Below are positions 8,887 to 16,598 of a DNA stretch of 53,170 nt, piece by piece (position 1 is the stretch's first letter; each line of letters starts with the position of its first letter). Made by a program: the position numbers and the translations under genes. The DNA comes from Marinomonas sp. TW1. Lineage in GTDB: Bacteria; Pseudomonadota; Gammaproteobacteria; Pseudomonadales; Marinomonadaceae. The stretch spans positions 1 to 53,170 of the forward strand of contig NZ_JSEE01000021.1 of assembly GCF_001625355.1 (NCBI RefSeq). Direction: 5' to 3'. The notes below the pieces were generated by a model. It was not told where the DNA came from. It did not search any database and saw only the letters and a program-made list of their open reading frames with translations.

Positions 8887-10293
8887 CTATCGCGCTGCAG
8901 GCCAGTGTTCACCCAAATCCCAGAAAAGACCAGCGGCCGCCGCCAAACCTTGCTCAGCCACACTGACTAACAAATGCTCATCAGGTGCATGCTGTTTACA
9001 AGAAGGATAAGAGTGAGGCATCCATACCGTTGGCAGGGCCAACACATCGGCAAAACAATGATTTGGTATGGTTCCGCCTAAATTCGGCAGTACCGTGACA
9101 TTTTCATTCAAAGACAGCGCCATGGAAGATTGAACAAAGTTCACCCAAGGATGACTTGGGTCTAAACGCGTGGCGTTATACCCACCTTCATACAGGACGT
9201 CGATGTCATCAAAGCCTTGCTCAGCCAAATACGTTGATAAGTTGGTCACCAAGTTTTGCCAATCCGTGCCAGGGACTAAACGTAAGTGACATACCGCCTC
9301 AGCCACATCAGGAATCGCCCCAATCGGCTTATGAATATCCCCCGCGCCCAACGCGATCACTTCCAATGTGTTACAACCAAATAACCTTTCCCCAACAGAC
9401 AGTGCCGTTTCACCCCAATTAGCATTTAACTCTGGGTCACCGGGATATCCCCCCACAGGCAAAGACTGCATCATTTTTGCCGTTACCCCTTCAGGTTGTG
9501 GTGCTCGCAAACAGTCAGGGATGAGCCGACCATGAGGAGTAACCAGCGTAGCTAAAGCATGCTGTAAACGAATCGCCGTATTGGTAATTATGCCCCCCCA
9601 GTTACCAGAGTGACGCGCCCCATTAGCGGTATCACAACGTAAACGGAATTGGCACACGCCACGAGAACCTAAGAAAATCGTTGGCGTTTTAGCATTTAAG
9701 CGAGGGCCATCAGAAGCCAAAAAAATATCGGCACCCAATGCTTCTTTGTGCTCTTCACAAAACCGCTCTAATCCTTTTGATCCAACCTCTTCACTCATTT
9801 CAAACAGCACTTTTAGGTTGTAACCTAATGTTCCTTCGCGAGCGGCTAGAACAGCCTCCAAGGCCATTAGGTTAATGGTATGCTGCCCTTTATTGTCTGC
9901 CGTGCCACGACCGAACAGTTGATCGCCATGCTGAGTTAACTGCCAAGGATGAGTGCCTTCTTGCCATTGTTCAGCTTGACCATTAGTAACATCACCATGC
10001 CCATACGTTAATAAAGTTGGTAAAGCAGGATCTTCAATACGCTGACCAATCAATAGAGGAGGACCACCTGCAATAGGGTTATCAAAGATCTCACAAACAA
10101 AGCCCATACTCTTTAAGTAGGGTAATATTTCTTGGCTAAGGTAATTCGCCAATTCATCCATCGCATTAGGATTCTGACTTTCAGATTGATAAGCCACACG
10201 ACGCGATAACGTCTCAAAAAAACGGCCATTTTCTATATTTTGAACGGCATATTGAAGGGCTGACTGGCGCTCTTCAGAGGATGAATGCTGCAT
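8887..10293 (-). CDS. M20-family metallopeptidase (dipeptidase/deacylase type)
   Basis: A 468-residue cytoplasmic enzyme of the M20 (ArgE/DapE/CPG2) superfamily, which hydrolyses amide bonds with two zinc ions. Metal-site motifs are present in order: TYGHGD (His99, with Asp101), GRGTADNKGQ (Asp133), and MSEEVGS (Glu168 general base, Glu169 ligand). A C-terminal ligand His is probably the one in MPHSYPSCKQHAPDEH. The length suits the carnosinase/dipeptidase branch with a lid domain (LGSRGVCQFRL...ARHSGNWGG). There is no signal peptide. It is divergent from a LysR regulator whose start is about 107 bases away, a common pairing in which the regulator controls the enzyme, and is followed by a TauE-like permease. 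Confidence 0.88.
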   Translation of the reverse strand: MQHSSSEERQSALQYAVQNIENGRFFETLSRRVAYQSESQNPNAMDELANYLSQEILPYLKSMGFVCEIFDNPIAGGPPLLIGQRIEDPALPTLLTYGHGDVTNGQAEQWQEGTHPWQLTQHGDQLFGRGTADNKGQHTINLMALEAVLAAREGTLGYNLKVLFEMSEEVGSKGLERFCEEHKEALGADIFLASDGPRLNAKTPTIFLGSRGVCQFRLRCDTANGARHSGNWGGIITNTAIRLQHALATLVTPHGRLIPDCLRAPQPEGVTAKMMQSLPVGGYPGDPELNANWGETALSVGERLFGCNTLEVIALGAGDIHKPIGAIPDVAEAVCHLRLVPGTDWQNLVTNLSTYLAEQGFDDIDVLYEGGYNATRLDPSHPWVNFVQSSMALSLNENVTVLPNLGGTIPNHCFADVLALPTVWMPHSYPSCKQHAPDEHLLVSVAEQGLAAAAGLFWDLGEHWPAAR

Positions 10294-10400
10294 GTTTTCT
10301 CCTAAATGGTCGATTTATCTATTGGCTTTAGCTTAAGATGGTGATTGACTTACCACAATTATCAATTACGCAACCAATTATTCGATTTTGTAGAAAGCTA

Positions 10401-11303
10401 ATGCATGAAATTCCACTAAAGTATTTCCACTCTGTGGCGAAAACCGGTTCTCTCTCCGCCGCTTCTGAAGAGTTGCATGTCGCCGTATCAGCCATAAGTC
10501 GTCAAATCACCCAATTAGAAGAACGTCTACAGCTTAGTTTATTTGAACGCAAAGCCCGTGGTATGACCCTAACTCCAGCAGGTGAAGTGCTATACACCTA
10601 CTCATTACGAAATACCTTGGAACTGAAAAACGTATTAGCTGAAATGCGCGGAGTGACAAGCATTCAGCAACAATCCATCGCCATTGCCTGCCCTGAAGGC
10701 ATGGCATGGGATTTCCTACCGAATACCATGACCCAATTTCGCCAGACCTATCCTAGCGCATTGTTTTCACTGCAAGTCGTCGAGTCAGCGAAAGCCACTC
10801 AGCTGGTGAAAGAAGGGAAAGTAGACATCGCGCTAACGTTTAGCTTACAGCCTGAACAAGGCGTCGAGGTCGCTTTACAAGTCCCCTCGCCAATTCATGC
10901 CTTACTGCCCACGTCTCATCCTTTGGCAAGCAAAGCCATCTTGAGCTTGAAAGACTTAAGCGAGTACCCATTAGCCCTCCCTGAATCAGGCACAACGCTC
11001 AGCTACCTGTTTGACATTGCCTGTCACCTTGAGGGTATTAATATCATCCCCACTCTCAACAGTAATGCGATGGGAGCCATCTATAGCTTTGTCGCTACCA
11101 GCTCAGATGCCATTGCTCTATGTGGCAAGCTCAGTGTTGAACGTCGTGCTCAACATGACGGCTTATGTACACGGCCTATTCAAGCGGACTCTCTCGAACA
11201 ACGCAGCCTGCAATTACAAGTGATGTCACGTCGCAAACAGCCGACGCTGGTTCAATATTTTTTGGACTTTCTGAGCCAGAAACTCAATCAACAAGCCGGT
11301 TAA
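10401..11303 (+). CDS. LysR-family transcriptional regulator
   Basis: A LysR regulator of about 300 residues. The N-terminal winged helix-turn-helix is HEIPLKYFHSVAKTGSLSAA, then AVSAISRQITQLE, and FERKARGMTLTPAGEVL. The C-terminal effector-binding domain follows from about residue 90. The frame is open from 10338, but the ATG at 10401 gives the canonical LysR start only a few residues before the first helix. It is divergent from the M20 peptidase and TauE genes, which it probably regulates; the effector is unknown. No dedicated T-N11-A operator could be fixed with confidence in the short divergent region. Confidence 0.9.
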   Translation: MHEIPLKYFHSVAKTGSLSAASEELHVAVSAISRQITQLEERLQLSLFERKARGMTLTPAGEVLYTYSLRNTLELKNVLAEMRGVTSIQQQSIAIACPEGMAWDFLPNTMTQFRQTYPSALFSLQVVESAKATQLVKEGKVDIALTFSLQPEQGVEVALQVPSPIHALLPTSHPLASKAILSLKDLSEYPLALPESGTTLSYLFDIACHLEGINIIPTLNSNAMGAIYSFVATSSDAIALCGKLSVERRAQHDGLCTRPIQADSLEQRSLQLQVMSRRKQPTLVQYFLDFLSQKLNQQAG

Positions 11304-11364
11304 AAAATGATGAGTTGTTAAAACGACTAAGGCAATGAGTTAGGTTGTGCTGGATTAGACTGAG

Positions 11365-11431
11365 TTAGAAACAAGCAACACGCTTGCTTCAGCGCCAGCG
11401 CGAGAAGTCGCTCTCTGTATTTTTGTTTCTT
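11365..11431. repeat. Imperfect intergenic inverted-repeat segment
   Basis: AGAAACAA at 11365-11372 is inverted at 11424-11431 (TTGTTTCT). Between them are a small dyad AAGCAAcacgcTTGCTT and a GC-richer stretch. It may be a short mobile repeat or an untidy terminator for the LysR gene. Nothing else is seen in 11304-11465. Confidence 0.3.
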
Positions 11432-11465
11432 TAATCACACCCTGAGTTTTTCACCTAGAAGAACA

Positions 11466-11507
11466 TTGCGTACAAATATAAGTACAAGTACAATAATCAG
11501 TACTTAT
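11466..11507 (+). promoter_or_regulatory. yefM-yoeB promoter with overlapping operator
   Basis: A -35 TTGCGT (11466-11471) and -10 TACAAT (11489-11494) are spaced by exactly 17 bases. An inverted repeat ATAAGTAC (11478-11485) / GTACTTAT (11500-11507), plus an internal GTAC, overlaps the -10 region. YefM-type antitoxins are known to bind GTAC-containing palindromes in their own promoter, so autorepression is expected. Confidence 0.6.
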
Positions 11508-11522
11508 CTTAAGGAGTCTATT

Positions 11523-11777
11523 ATGGATACGTTAAGTTATTCTGCATTCAGAACAAACCTTGCCAGCACGCTCGACAAGGTAAACGACGATCACAAACCC
11601 GTGATCATCACTCGCCAAGGTGGAAAGCCCGCGGTATTAATAAGCTTAGAAGACTTTCAAGCGTATGAAGAAACCGCCTATCTTATGGCCAGCCCCAAAA
11701 ATGCATCTCGTTTAAATGACGCCATTGCCGAAGTGGAAGCAGGTCAAACACAGATAAAAGAATTGATTGAAGAATGA
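11523..11777 (+). CDS. yefM: YefM/Phd-family antitoxin
   Basis: An 84-residue antitoxin that neutralises YoeB and represses its own operon. The N-terminal DNA-binding/dimerisation part is canonical (MDTLSYSAFRTNLASTLDKV, then PVIITRQGGKPAVLISLEDF), and the acidic C-terminal tail (AIAEVEAGQTQIKELIEE) would wrap the toxin. The frame is open from 11466, but AAGGAG directly upstream of the ATG at 11523 fixes the start. The stop overlaps the toxin start by four bases (ATGA), indicating coupled translation. Confidence 0.95.
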   Translation: MDTLSYSAFRTNLASTLDKVNDDHKPVIITRQGGKPAVLISLEDFQAYEETAYLMASPKNASRLNDAIAEVEAGQTQIKELIEE

Positions 11778-12028
11778 TTTTATCTTGGGCTGAGAACGCA
11801 TGGAGCGATTACCTTTATTGGCAACAAAAAGATAAAAAAATACTGAAACGGATCAACACTCTCATCAAAGATGTGACCCGCCAACCTTTTGAAGGCCTAG
11901 GTGACCCAGAACCTTTAAAGCACAACTGGTCAGGCTATTGGTCAAGACGAATCGATAGAGAGCATCGATTGGTTTACAGCGTCCATGGCAATACTCTCTA
12001 CATTGTTCAGTGTCGTTATCATTACTGA
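11774..12028 (+). CDS. yoeB: YoeB-family toxin (ribosome-dependent mRNA endonuclease)
   Basis: An 84-residue toxin that, in the family, cleaves mRNA at the ribosomal A site. It matches YoeB over full length: MILSWAENAWSDYLYWQ at the N-terminus, GLGDPEPLKHNWSGYWSRRI in the middle, and the active-site C-terminus HRLVYSV...QCRYHY with Arg, His and Tyr residues of the RelE fold intact. Nothing suggests inactivation. It forms an operon with yefM and is followed after about 45 bases by a DUF2971 gene in the same direction. Confidence 0.95.
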   Translation: MILSWAENAWSDYLYWQQKDKKILKRINTLIKDVTRQPFEGLGDPEPLKHNWSGYWSRRIDREHRLVYSVHGNTLYIVQCRYHY

Positions 12029-12073
12029 GTGACAACCGACATTAGGAAGTACTAATTATAGGGGATTGAAGCA

Positions 12074-12937
12074 GTGAAATTATACAAATACACAACACTT
12101 GATACTGCAGTTAAAATCATTGAAGGTAAATCAATTCATTTTGCTCGAATGTCTGATTTTAACGACCCATTTGAGGGACCATTTCCAGAAGCACCAGAAG
12201 GATTAGAGAATTCAGAAAAATCGTTCCACTCTTGGAACCTTAGACAAGACATAGATGAAAACTTTGTCATTTTGTCGTTAACACGAACTCCATTAAACCT
12301 ACTTATGTGGTCCCATTATGGTAACGCCCATTCTGGCTGTGTTGTTGAAATAGACACGGAAAAAGCTGGATTCGATAGTTCAGATTTATGCTCAGTTCCT
12401 GCAGATTATGGAGATGTTATTTATACAACATCTCAACCAAACTATAAAAGCGTTCAACAAATAATAGATTCTAAAATTGTACCATATCGCACTTTTTCAC
12501 CTGAAAATTATTTAGCAGCTAAAGCTGCATTTCTAAATAAACACACATCATGGGCTTATGAAGAAGAAGTCCGTATAGTTAAATATCTCCCAGTGCCAAA
12601 AGATGAAAAGCGTGGTCACCATGAGAGCTCAGGGAAATGGGACTTGATATTGAAAAATGATTATGAATATAAACGCCATAATAAATCAGTGATTAGACAA
12701 GCTGATTTTATGAACTTATTTCATCTCCCTCCCAATTGTATAACTAGAGTCATTACTGGAAGTAAATTGATTAGCATGAGTGTCGCCCCAGACTGGAGAG
12801 ATCTCTATAAAAGCGATCCCAGCTTCAACAACATTCTGCATGTCAAAACAATACAGAGTCATAATATACAAGTAGATAAAGCAACTGCTATGACCACTGA
12901 TAGGACAATTGCTATTATGTCTAGTGAAAAATACTGA
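12074..12937 (+). CDS. DUF2971-like protein, AT-rich
   Basis: A 287-residue cytoplasmic protein resembling DUF2971. The N-terminus has LYKYTTLDTAVKIIEGKSI and FARMSDFNDPFEG; the middle has FVILSLTRTPLNLLMWSHYG and GCVVEID; WAYEEEVRIVKY lies near residue 160. These blocks (FNDPFE, MWSHYG, EEEVR) are the family's conserved polar core, reminiscent of an enzyme active site, but the activity is unknown. It starts with GTG, with GGGGA upstream. It is visibly richer in A and T than its neighbours, and sits right after a toxin-antitoxin operon, so horizontal acquisition is likely. A defence role is possible but not shown. Confidence 0.75.
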   Translation: MKLYKYTTLDTAVKIIEGKSIHFARMSDFNDPFEGPFPEAPEGLENSEKSFHSWNLRQDIDENFVILSLTRTPLNLLMWSHYGNAHSGCVVEIDTEKAGFDSSDLCSVPADYGDVIYTTSQPNYKSVQQIIDSKIVPYRTFSPENYLAAKAAFLNKHTSWAYEEEVRIVKYLPVPKDEKRGHHESSGKWDLILKNDYEYKRHNKSVIRQADFMNLFHLPPNCITRVITGSKLISMSVAPDWRDLYKSDPSFNNILHVKTIQSHNIQVDKATAMTTDRTIAIMSSEKY

Positions 12938-12960
12938 TTTATTCCAATAATAAGAACAAC

Positions 12961-14322
12961 TTACAAACCATATCGCTCTATTTTCTTGATTAGCCCTTGT
13001 CGTGAGATACCAAGCTGCTTTGCGGCTTGAGTTCGGTTGTCTTGGCAAGTTTCTAGCGCTTGATGAATCAGTCGGATTTCAAGTTCTCTGACTTGTTCAT
13101 CTAATGTTGCGCCGCTGATCGATAACGGAATGGAAGCGCTGGAGCGTTGCATATTTGGGTACAAGAGCTGAATGTCATCCATGGAGATCATGCCTTCAGG
13201 GCAAATAGATGCTACGCTTTCAAGGGCATTTTTGAGTTCCCTTACGTTACCGGGCCACGCTTGGTCGCGAAACCATTGCACAGCGTCAGGACTCAGCTGT
13301 AAATTCTTGGCTTGCTGACTTTGCAAACGAGATAAAAAAGCTTGCAGCAAAACCGGCACGTCCTCTAACCGCTCAACAAGAGATTGCGTTTCAATGTTCA
13401 CACCCTTGATCCGATAATACAGGTCTTCTCGGAAGCTACCCTCACGAACTTTCTCCAATAAATCCGCATTGGTTGCTGAAATAACACGAATATCAATATG
13501 CTTTTGCTCTCGCCCGCCAACCGCAAAGAAGGTGCCTTCTTGCAACACTCGTAGCAGTTTCACCTGCATCGGCAACGGCATTTCACCGATTTCGTCCAAG
13601 AACAAGGTGCCGCCATCCGCCAAACTCAGCAAACCCACTTTGTCTTTTTCCGCCCCCGTAAACGCGCCTTTCACATAACCAAACAACTCACTTTCTAATA
13701 ATTCGGCCGGAATCGCGCCACAATGAACAGACACAAACGACTGATTCGCTCGATGGCTCAAGTCATGCAAGGTGCGCGAAATCACTTCTTTACCCGTCCC
13801 CGATGGCCCTGTAACCAAGACGCGTACATCGGTTGGCGCAATCCGTTCAATGAGCGCTCTGACTTTTTGCGCGCCGATCGATTGCCCAATGTAAGCCGCC
13901 GCGCCCTCAATTTGCTTACGATTTTCTTTCAGGGTCGCCACTTCTTTTTCTAACGTGGTTTTGGTAATCGCTCGTCGCACCACTACGGCCAACATATCAG
14001 GATCAATCGGCTTGGCAATAAAGTCCCATGCACCAAGTTCAATCGCTTTTAATGCTAAATCCCGATCCGCATGGCCCGTGATAATAATGACAGGGCGACC
14101 CGCGAAATCGTCCATGGCATCAAGCGTTACTTGCGGGTCAAAATGCGGCGGCATGGACAAGTCTAATAGCACCAAGTCTGCATCAAACGACACTAATGCA
14201 CTTCGGGCTTCATCTAAACCGCCCGCCGTTTTTACATGATAATCTTGATTCGCTAACCAACGACTCGCCAATTCACGAAACGCGGGTTCGTCGTCGACTA
14301 AGAGAATTTTATGTTGTGTCAT
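12961..14322 (-). CDS. Sigma-54-dependent response regulator (NtrC type)
   Basis: A 453-residue activator with three domains. The receiver domain (1-120) has DDE at 10-12, phosphoacceptor Asp54 and Lys104. The AAA+ domain has Walker A GPSGTGKE (172-179), the sigma-54 contact loop GAFTGA (219-224) and Walker B GGTLFLDEIGE. A Fis-type helix-turn-helix ends the protein (NRTQAAKQLGISRQGLIKK). It overlaps the histidine kinase gene by 14 bases and is certainly cotranscribed with it. The pair is divergent from the cioAB oxidase operon, which has a -24/-12 promoter at 16359-16374, its probable target. The overall look resembles PrsR-type regulators, but no exosortase genes are present. Confidence 0.93.
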   Translation of the reverse strand: MTQHKILLVDDEPAFRELASRWLANQDYHVKTAGGLDEARSALVSFDADLVLLDLSMPPHFDPQVTLDAMDDFAGRPVIIITGHADRDLALKAIELGAWDFIAKPIDPDMLAVVVRRAITKTTLEKEVATLKENRKQIEGAAAYIGQSIGAQKVRALIERIAPTDVRVLVTGPSGTGKEVISRTLHDLSHRANQSFVSVHCGAIPAELLESELFGYVKGAFTGAEKDKVGLLSLADGGTLFLDEIGEMPLPMQVKLLRVLQEGTFFAVGGREQKHIDIRVISATNADLLEKVREGSFREDLYYRIKGVNIETQSLVERLEDVPVLLQAFLSRLQSQQAKNLQLSPDAVQWFRDQAWPGNVRELKNALESVASICPEGMISMDDIQLLYPNMQRSSASIPLSISGATLDEQVRELEIRLIHQALETCQDNRTQAAKQLGISRQGLIKKIERYGL

Positions 14323-16246
14323 GGGAGTCTTTTCCTGTAGGTGCCTGTTGCGGCAAGATCAATTCAAAGGTGACGGGCCAATCCGAATGTTGTCTATGAT
14401 GAATTTCACCGCCATGTGCATCAACAATACGACGCACAATGGCGAGCCCTAAACCACTACCGCCTGCCCGCTTAGTCACAAAAGGTTGGAATAACACGTC
14501 TCCTTGTAACGGTTCATCAATGCTTGGGCCATTGTTATGTACCTGAATCATCACCTTGCTGGAATCCGCTTGCGCGCCCTCTTCAATACGGGCTTCAATA
14601 ACAAGCTTAGCGTTCGCTTGGTTACGCAAAAACGCCACCGCGTTATCGATGAGATTGATAAAGACTTGCTGCAAGCGCTGCGAATCCGCTTCCAGCTCAA
14701 TGTCGTCATCTATGTTGAGCTGACAGTGAACACCGTCTAACTGAGCTTGTGATAAAACCGTCGTCACTAAGGCGTTCAGTGGCACCTTGCTCCTTTGTAA
14801 CGTCAGCCCCCCCGAATACACCAACATGTCGCTGACCAAACGATCCGCTCGTTGTAATTGGGTTTGAATGTGTTGTCGTGTTTCAGCAGGCGCATCGTAG
14901 GCGGCCATGGCAATAATGTTCAATGGGTTCCGTAACTCATGAGCCATCGCGGCTGATAGGCTTCCCAATTCAACAAGATGCTGTTGATCTAGGCGTTTTC
15001 GCTCAGCTTTTGCCAAGGCTAAGGAATGCTCTAATAAACCACAGCTGGTTGAGAGCAATGAGCCAAAGACTTCAGCGGTTAGTCGCATACCAGGACTAGC
15101 ATCTTCCCAACCTAATAAAACAAAACGCCAGTCCGACGCCACTTTATAAACCTGTATTGCCAACCTAGCCTTGCTCTGTGAAGACGATTCCTGCGAATTC
15201 TGTTCATCCTCGATAACCAGCTGAATGTGAATACTTTGGCGGATCTGTTTTGCTAGTAAGCGCTCACCAATGCTGATCAAATGAGGCCAGCTTTGCGCTT
15301 CTTTTAATTGACTTGACCAGGTTTCCAATACCGCTTCATTCAGTTGTGTACCAGGATAAATAAGACGTGAAATGGCTCGATTTAGTGGCTGGTAAATCAC
15401 AGCGGCAACCAACAACATCAGCAAAGAATATAACCACAATTGCCAACTTGGTACATTCGCTAACGCCTGTAAACCTATACGTCCAGACACCACGCTGATT
15501 ACCGCGATGACACAGAGAATCACCAACATCATGGCAACCCAAAGCAAGGCCCGATTGGCAAACGCATTCACCGATAAAATTTGATAACGCACCACGGCGT
15601 AGACCAACAACAACAAATAGGTCGGCAGCAGTAACATAGGGTAAGGAAACCAGCTAATACCAAAGGAAGGAAACACAAAACTTGTCGCTAGCAGCAAGCC
15701 CCAAGCACCGACCCCAAACATGGCTAAGATAGAGCGCTTTTTATTACCGGAATGACAATACCAACCAAATAACAAAACACCATGGGCCAACATGCCAATC
15801 AATACGGTATAAGCAAGATTCCAAGTACCTGCCTCGGTAAAAATGAAGAACGAACGTGTGTCTAACGTACTAATGGCATCGCCCGCTTCCATCCACCAGC
15901 TTTGTAACACCACCGCAAGACTGGTGAGATAAAACCAAGGTATCACTTGCAGTAATCGATCTAACATGACCTCATGCACCGAACCGGAATTCACAAATCG
16001 AATGGCAAAGTGCAGAAAGAAAGTTGGCATAAGAGGATTCGCCAAAATGATATAAATCCCGATCTGTTCATAACCTTGAAACAGCACAACATGACCAAAA
16101 CACCATATCGCCATCATAATGGCAAAACCGGCCAAGGCCTGTAAATCACCCTGTTTACGAGCGCGCCATAACAACCAAGCCGCCACCAGCACACCACACA
16201 CACTGGAAATCAGCATGGCCACTTCAAACATGAGAGAAAGGGTCAA
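14309..16246 (-). CDS. Membrane sensor histidine kinase with multi-helix N-terminus
   Basis: A 645-residue kinase. The first roughly 290 residues contain eight or more hydrophobic helices and no large periplasmic domain, like 7TM-type sensor regions. A short variable linker (about 300-395) is followed by the HisKA H-box (LGSLSAAMAHELRNPLNIIA) and an HATPase domain with N, G1 (VHNNGPSIDEP) and G2 (GGSGLGLAIV) boxes. Such membrane sensors often detect the membrane, quinone pool or a small lipophilic ligand; here the divergent bd oxidase operon suggests a respiratory signal, which is inference. The start is only about 18 bases from the first of two dyads (16250-16264), which may also autoregulate this gene. 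Confidence 0.9.
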   Translation of the reverse strand: MTLSLMFEVAMLISSVCGVLVAAWLLWRARKQGDLQALAGFAIMMAIWCFGHVVLFQGYEQIGIYIILANPLMPTFFLHFAIRFVNSGSVHEVMLDRLLQVIPWFYLTSLAVVLQSWWMEAGDAISTLDTRSFFIFTEAGTWNLAYTVLIGMLAHGVLLFGWYCHSGNKKRSILAMFGVGAWGLLLATSFVFPSFGISWFPYPMLLLPTYLLLLVYAVVRYQILSVNAFANRALLWVAMMLVILCVIAVISVVSGRIGLQALANVPSWQLWLYSLLMLLVAAVIYQPLNRAISRLIYPGTQLNEAVLETWSSQLKEAQSWPHLISIGERLLAKQIRQSIHIQLVIEDEQNSQESSSQSKARLAIQVYKVASDWRFVLLGWEDASPGMRLTAEVFGSLLSTSCGLLEHSLALAKAERKRLDQQHLVELGSLSAAMAHELRNPLNIIAMAAYDAPAETRQHIQTQLQRADRLVSDMLVYSGGLTLQRSKVPLNALVTTVLSQAQLDGVHCQLNIDDDIELEADSQRLQQVFINLIDNAVAFLRNQANAKLVIEARIEEGAQADSSKVMIQVHNNGPSIDEPLQGDVLFQPFVTKRAGGSGLGLAIVRRIVDAHGGEIHHRQHSDWPVTFELILPQQAPTGKDSHDTT

Positions 16247-16249
16247 ATC

Positions 16250-16298
16250 GTAAACCTCGTTTACACCTAAAGAGATAAAAATCGTAAACCTATTTTAC
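16250..16298. promoter_or_regulatory. Two tandem dyads, candidate upstream activator sites
   Basis: GTAAA-cctcg-TTTAC (16250-16264) and GTAAA-cctat-TTTAC (16284-16298) are near-identical dyads with flanking TC and AC also conserved. Their centres are 34 bases apart, close to three helical turns. They lie about 60-110 bases before the -24 element, the usual place for NtrC-family enhancers. An IHF-like sequence (AATCATAAGCTTA, 16331-16343, one mismatch) lies between them and the promoter. Confidence 0.65.
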
Positions 16299-16358
16299 AC
16301 TTCGTGCAAAATTAAAAAATAATCCTTTAAAATCATAAGCTTAAATATAATCAAAAAC

Positions 16359-16374
16359 TGGCCCACGGATTGCT
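16359..16374 (+). promoter_or_regulatory. Sigma-54 (-24/-12) promoter of the cio operon
   Basis: TGGCCC-acgga-TTGCT has the invariant GG and GC with exactly ten bases between them and matches TGGCAC-N5-TTGCA at most positions. The predicted start is near 16385, upstream of the small ORF and cioA. The gene for a GAFTGA-containing activator is divergent and adjacent. Confidence 0.75.
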
Positions 16375-16392
16375 ATCTAAAAGACAATCAAA

Positions 16393-16406
16393 TTGATCTA
16401 TCTCAA
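16393..16406. promoter_or_regulatory. FNR/ANR-like box overlapping the start of the cio transcript
   Basis: TTGAT-ctat-CTCAA matches the FNR/ANR consensus TTGAT-N4-ATCAA at nine of ten positions. It would sit about 8-21 bases after the predicted sigma-54 start, a location expected to repress. ANR is known to repress cioAB in Pseudomonas aeruginosa under low oxygen. Confidence 0.45.
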
Positions 16407-16434
16407 TCTTTTTCGCATTAATGGGGCACACACA

Positions 16435-16551
16435 ATGAATACTGTTTTTTTCATGACCGAAATCATCGCACTTTTTAGCATTGTAGGTTTGGCACTCTTG
16501 CCTCTGGCTTTACAGCAAATACGTACGCGAAGCGTTAAGAGAAACGCCTAA
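16435..16551 (+). CDS. Small single-span membrane protein upstream of cioA
   Basis: A 38-residue ORF beginning MNTVFFMTEIIALFS, with one hydrophobic span (about residues 3-27) and a basic tail (QQIRTRSVKRNA), so the C-terminus would face the cytoplasm. GGGG lies eight bases before the ATG. It sits between the sigma-54 promoter and cioA, 47 bases before the latter. It could be an accessory subunit of the oxidase in the manner of CydX or CydH, or a translated leader. I do not recognise the sequence. Confidence 0.5.
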   Translation: MNTVFFMTEIIALFSIVGLALLPLALQQIRTRSVKRNA

Positions 16552-16598
16552 TTTTCACCAATATCTCTTAACACTGACTTACACCTAAGGGAGCCATT

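Noticed and set aside
12961..16246. PrsK/PrsR regulators of a PEP-CTERM/exosortase system
   Set aside because: The domain layout resembles that pair, but no exosortase, PEP-CTERM or polysaccharide genes are nearby, while a sigma-54 promoter faces the oxidase operon.
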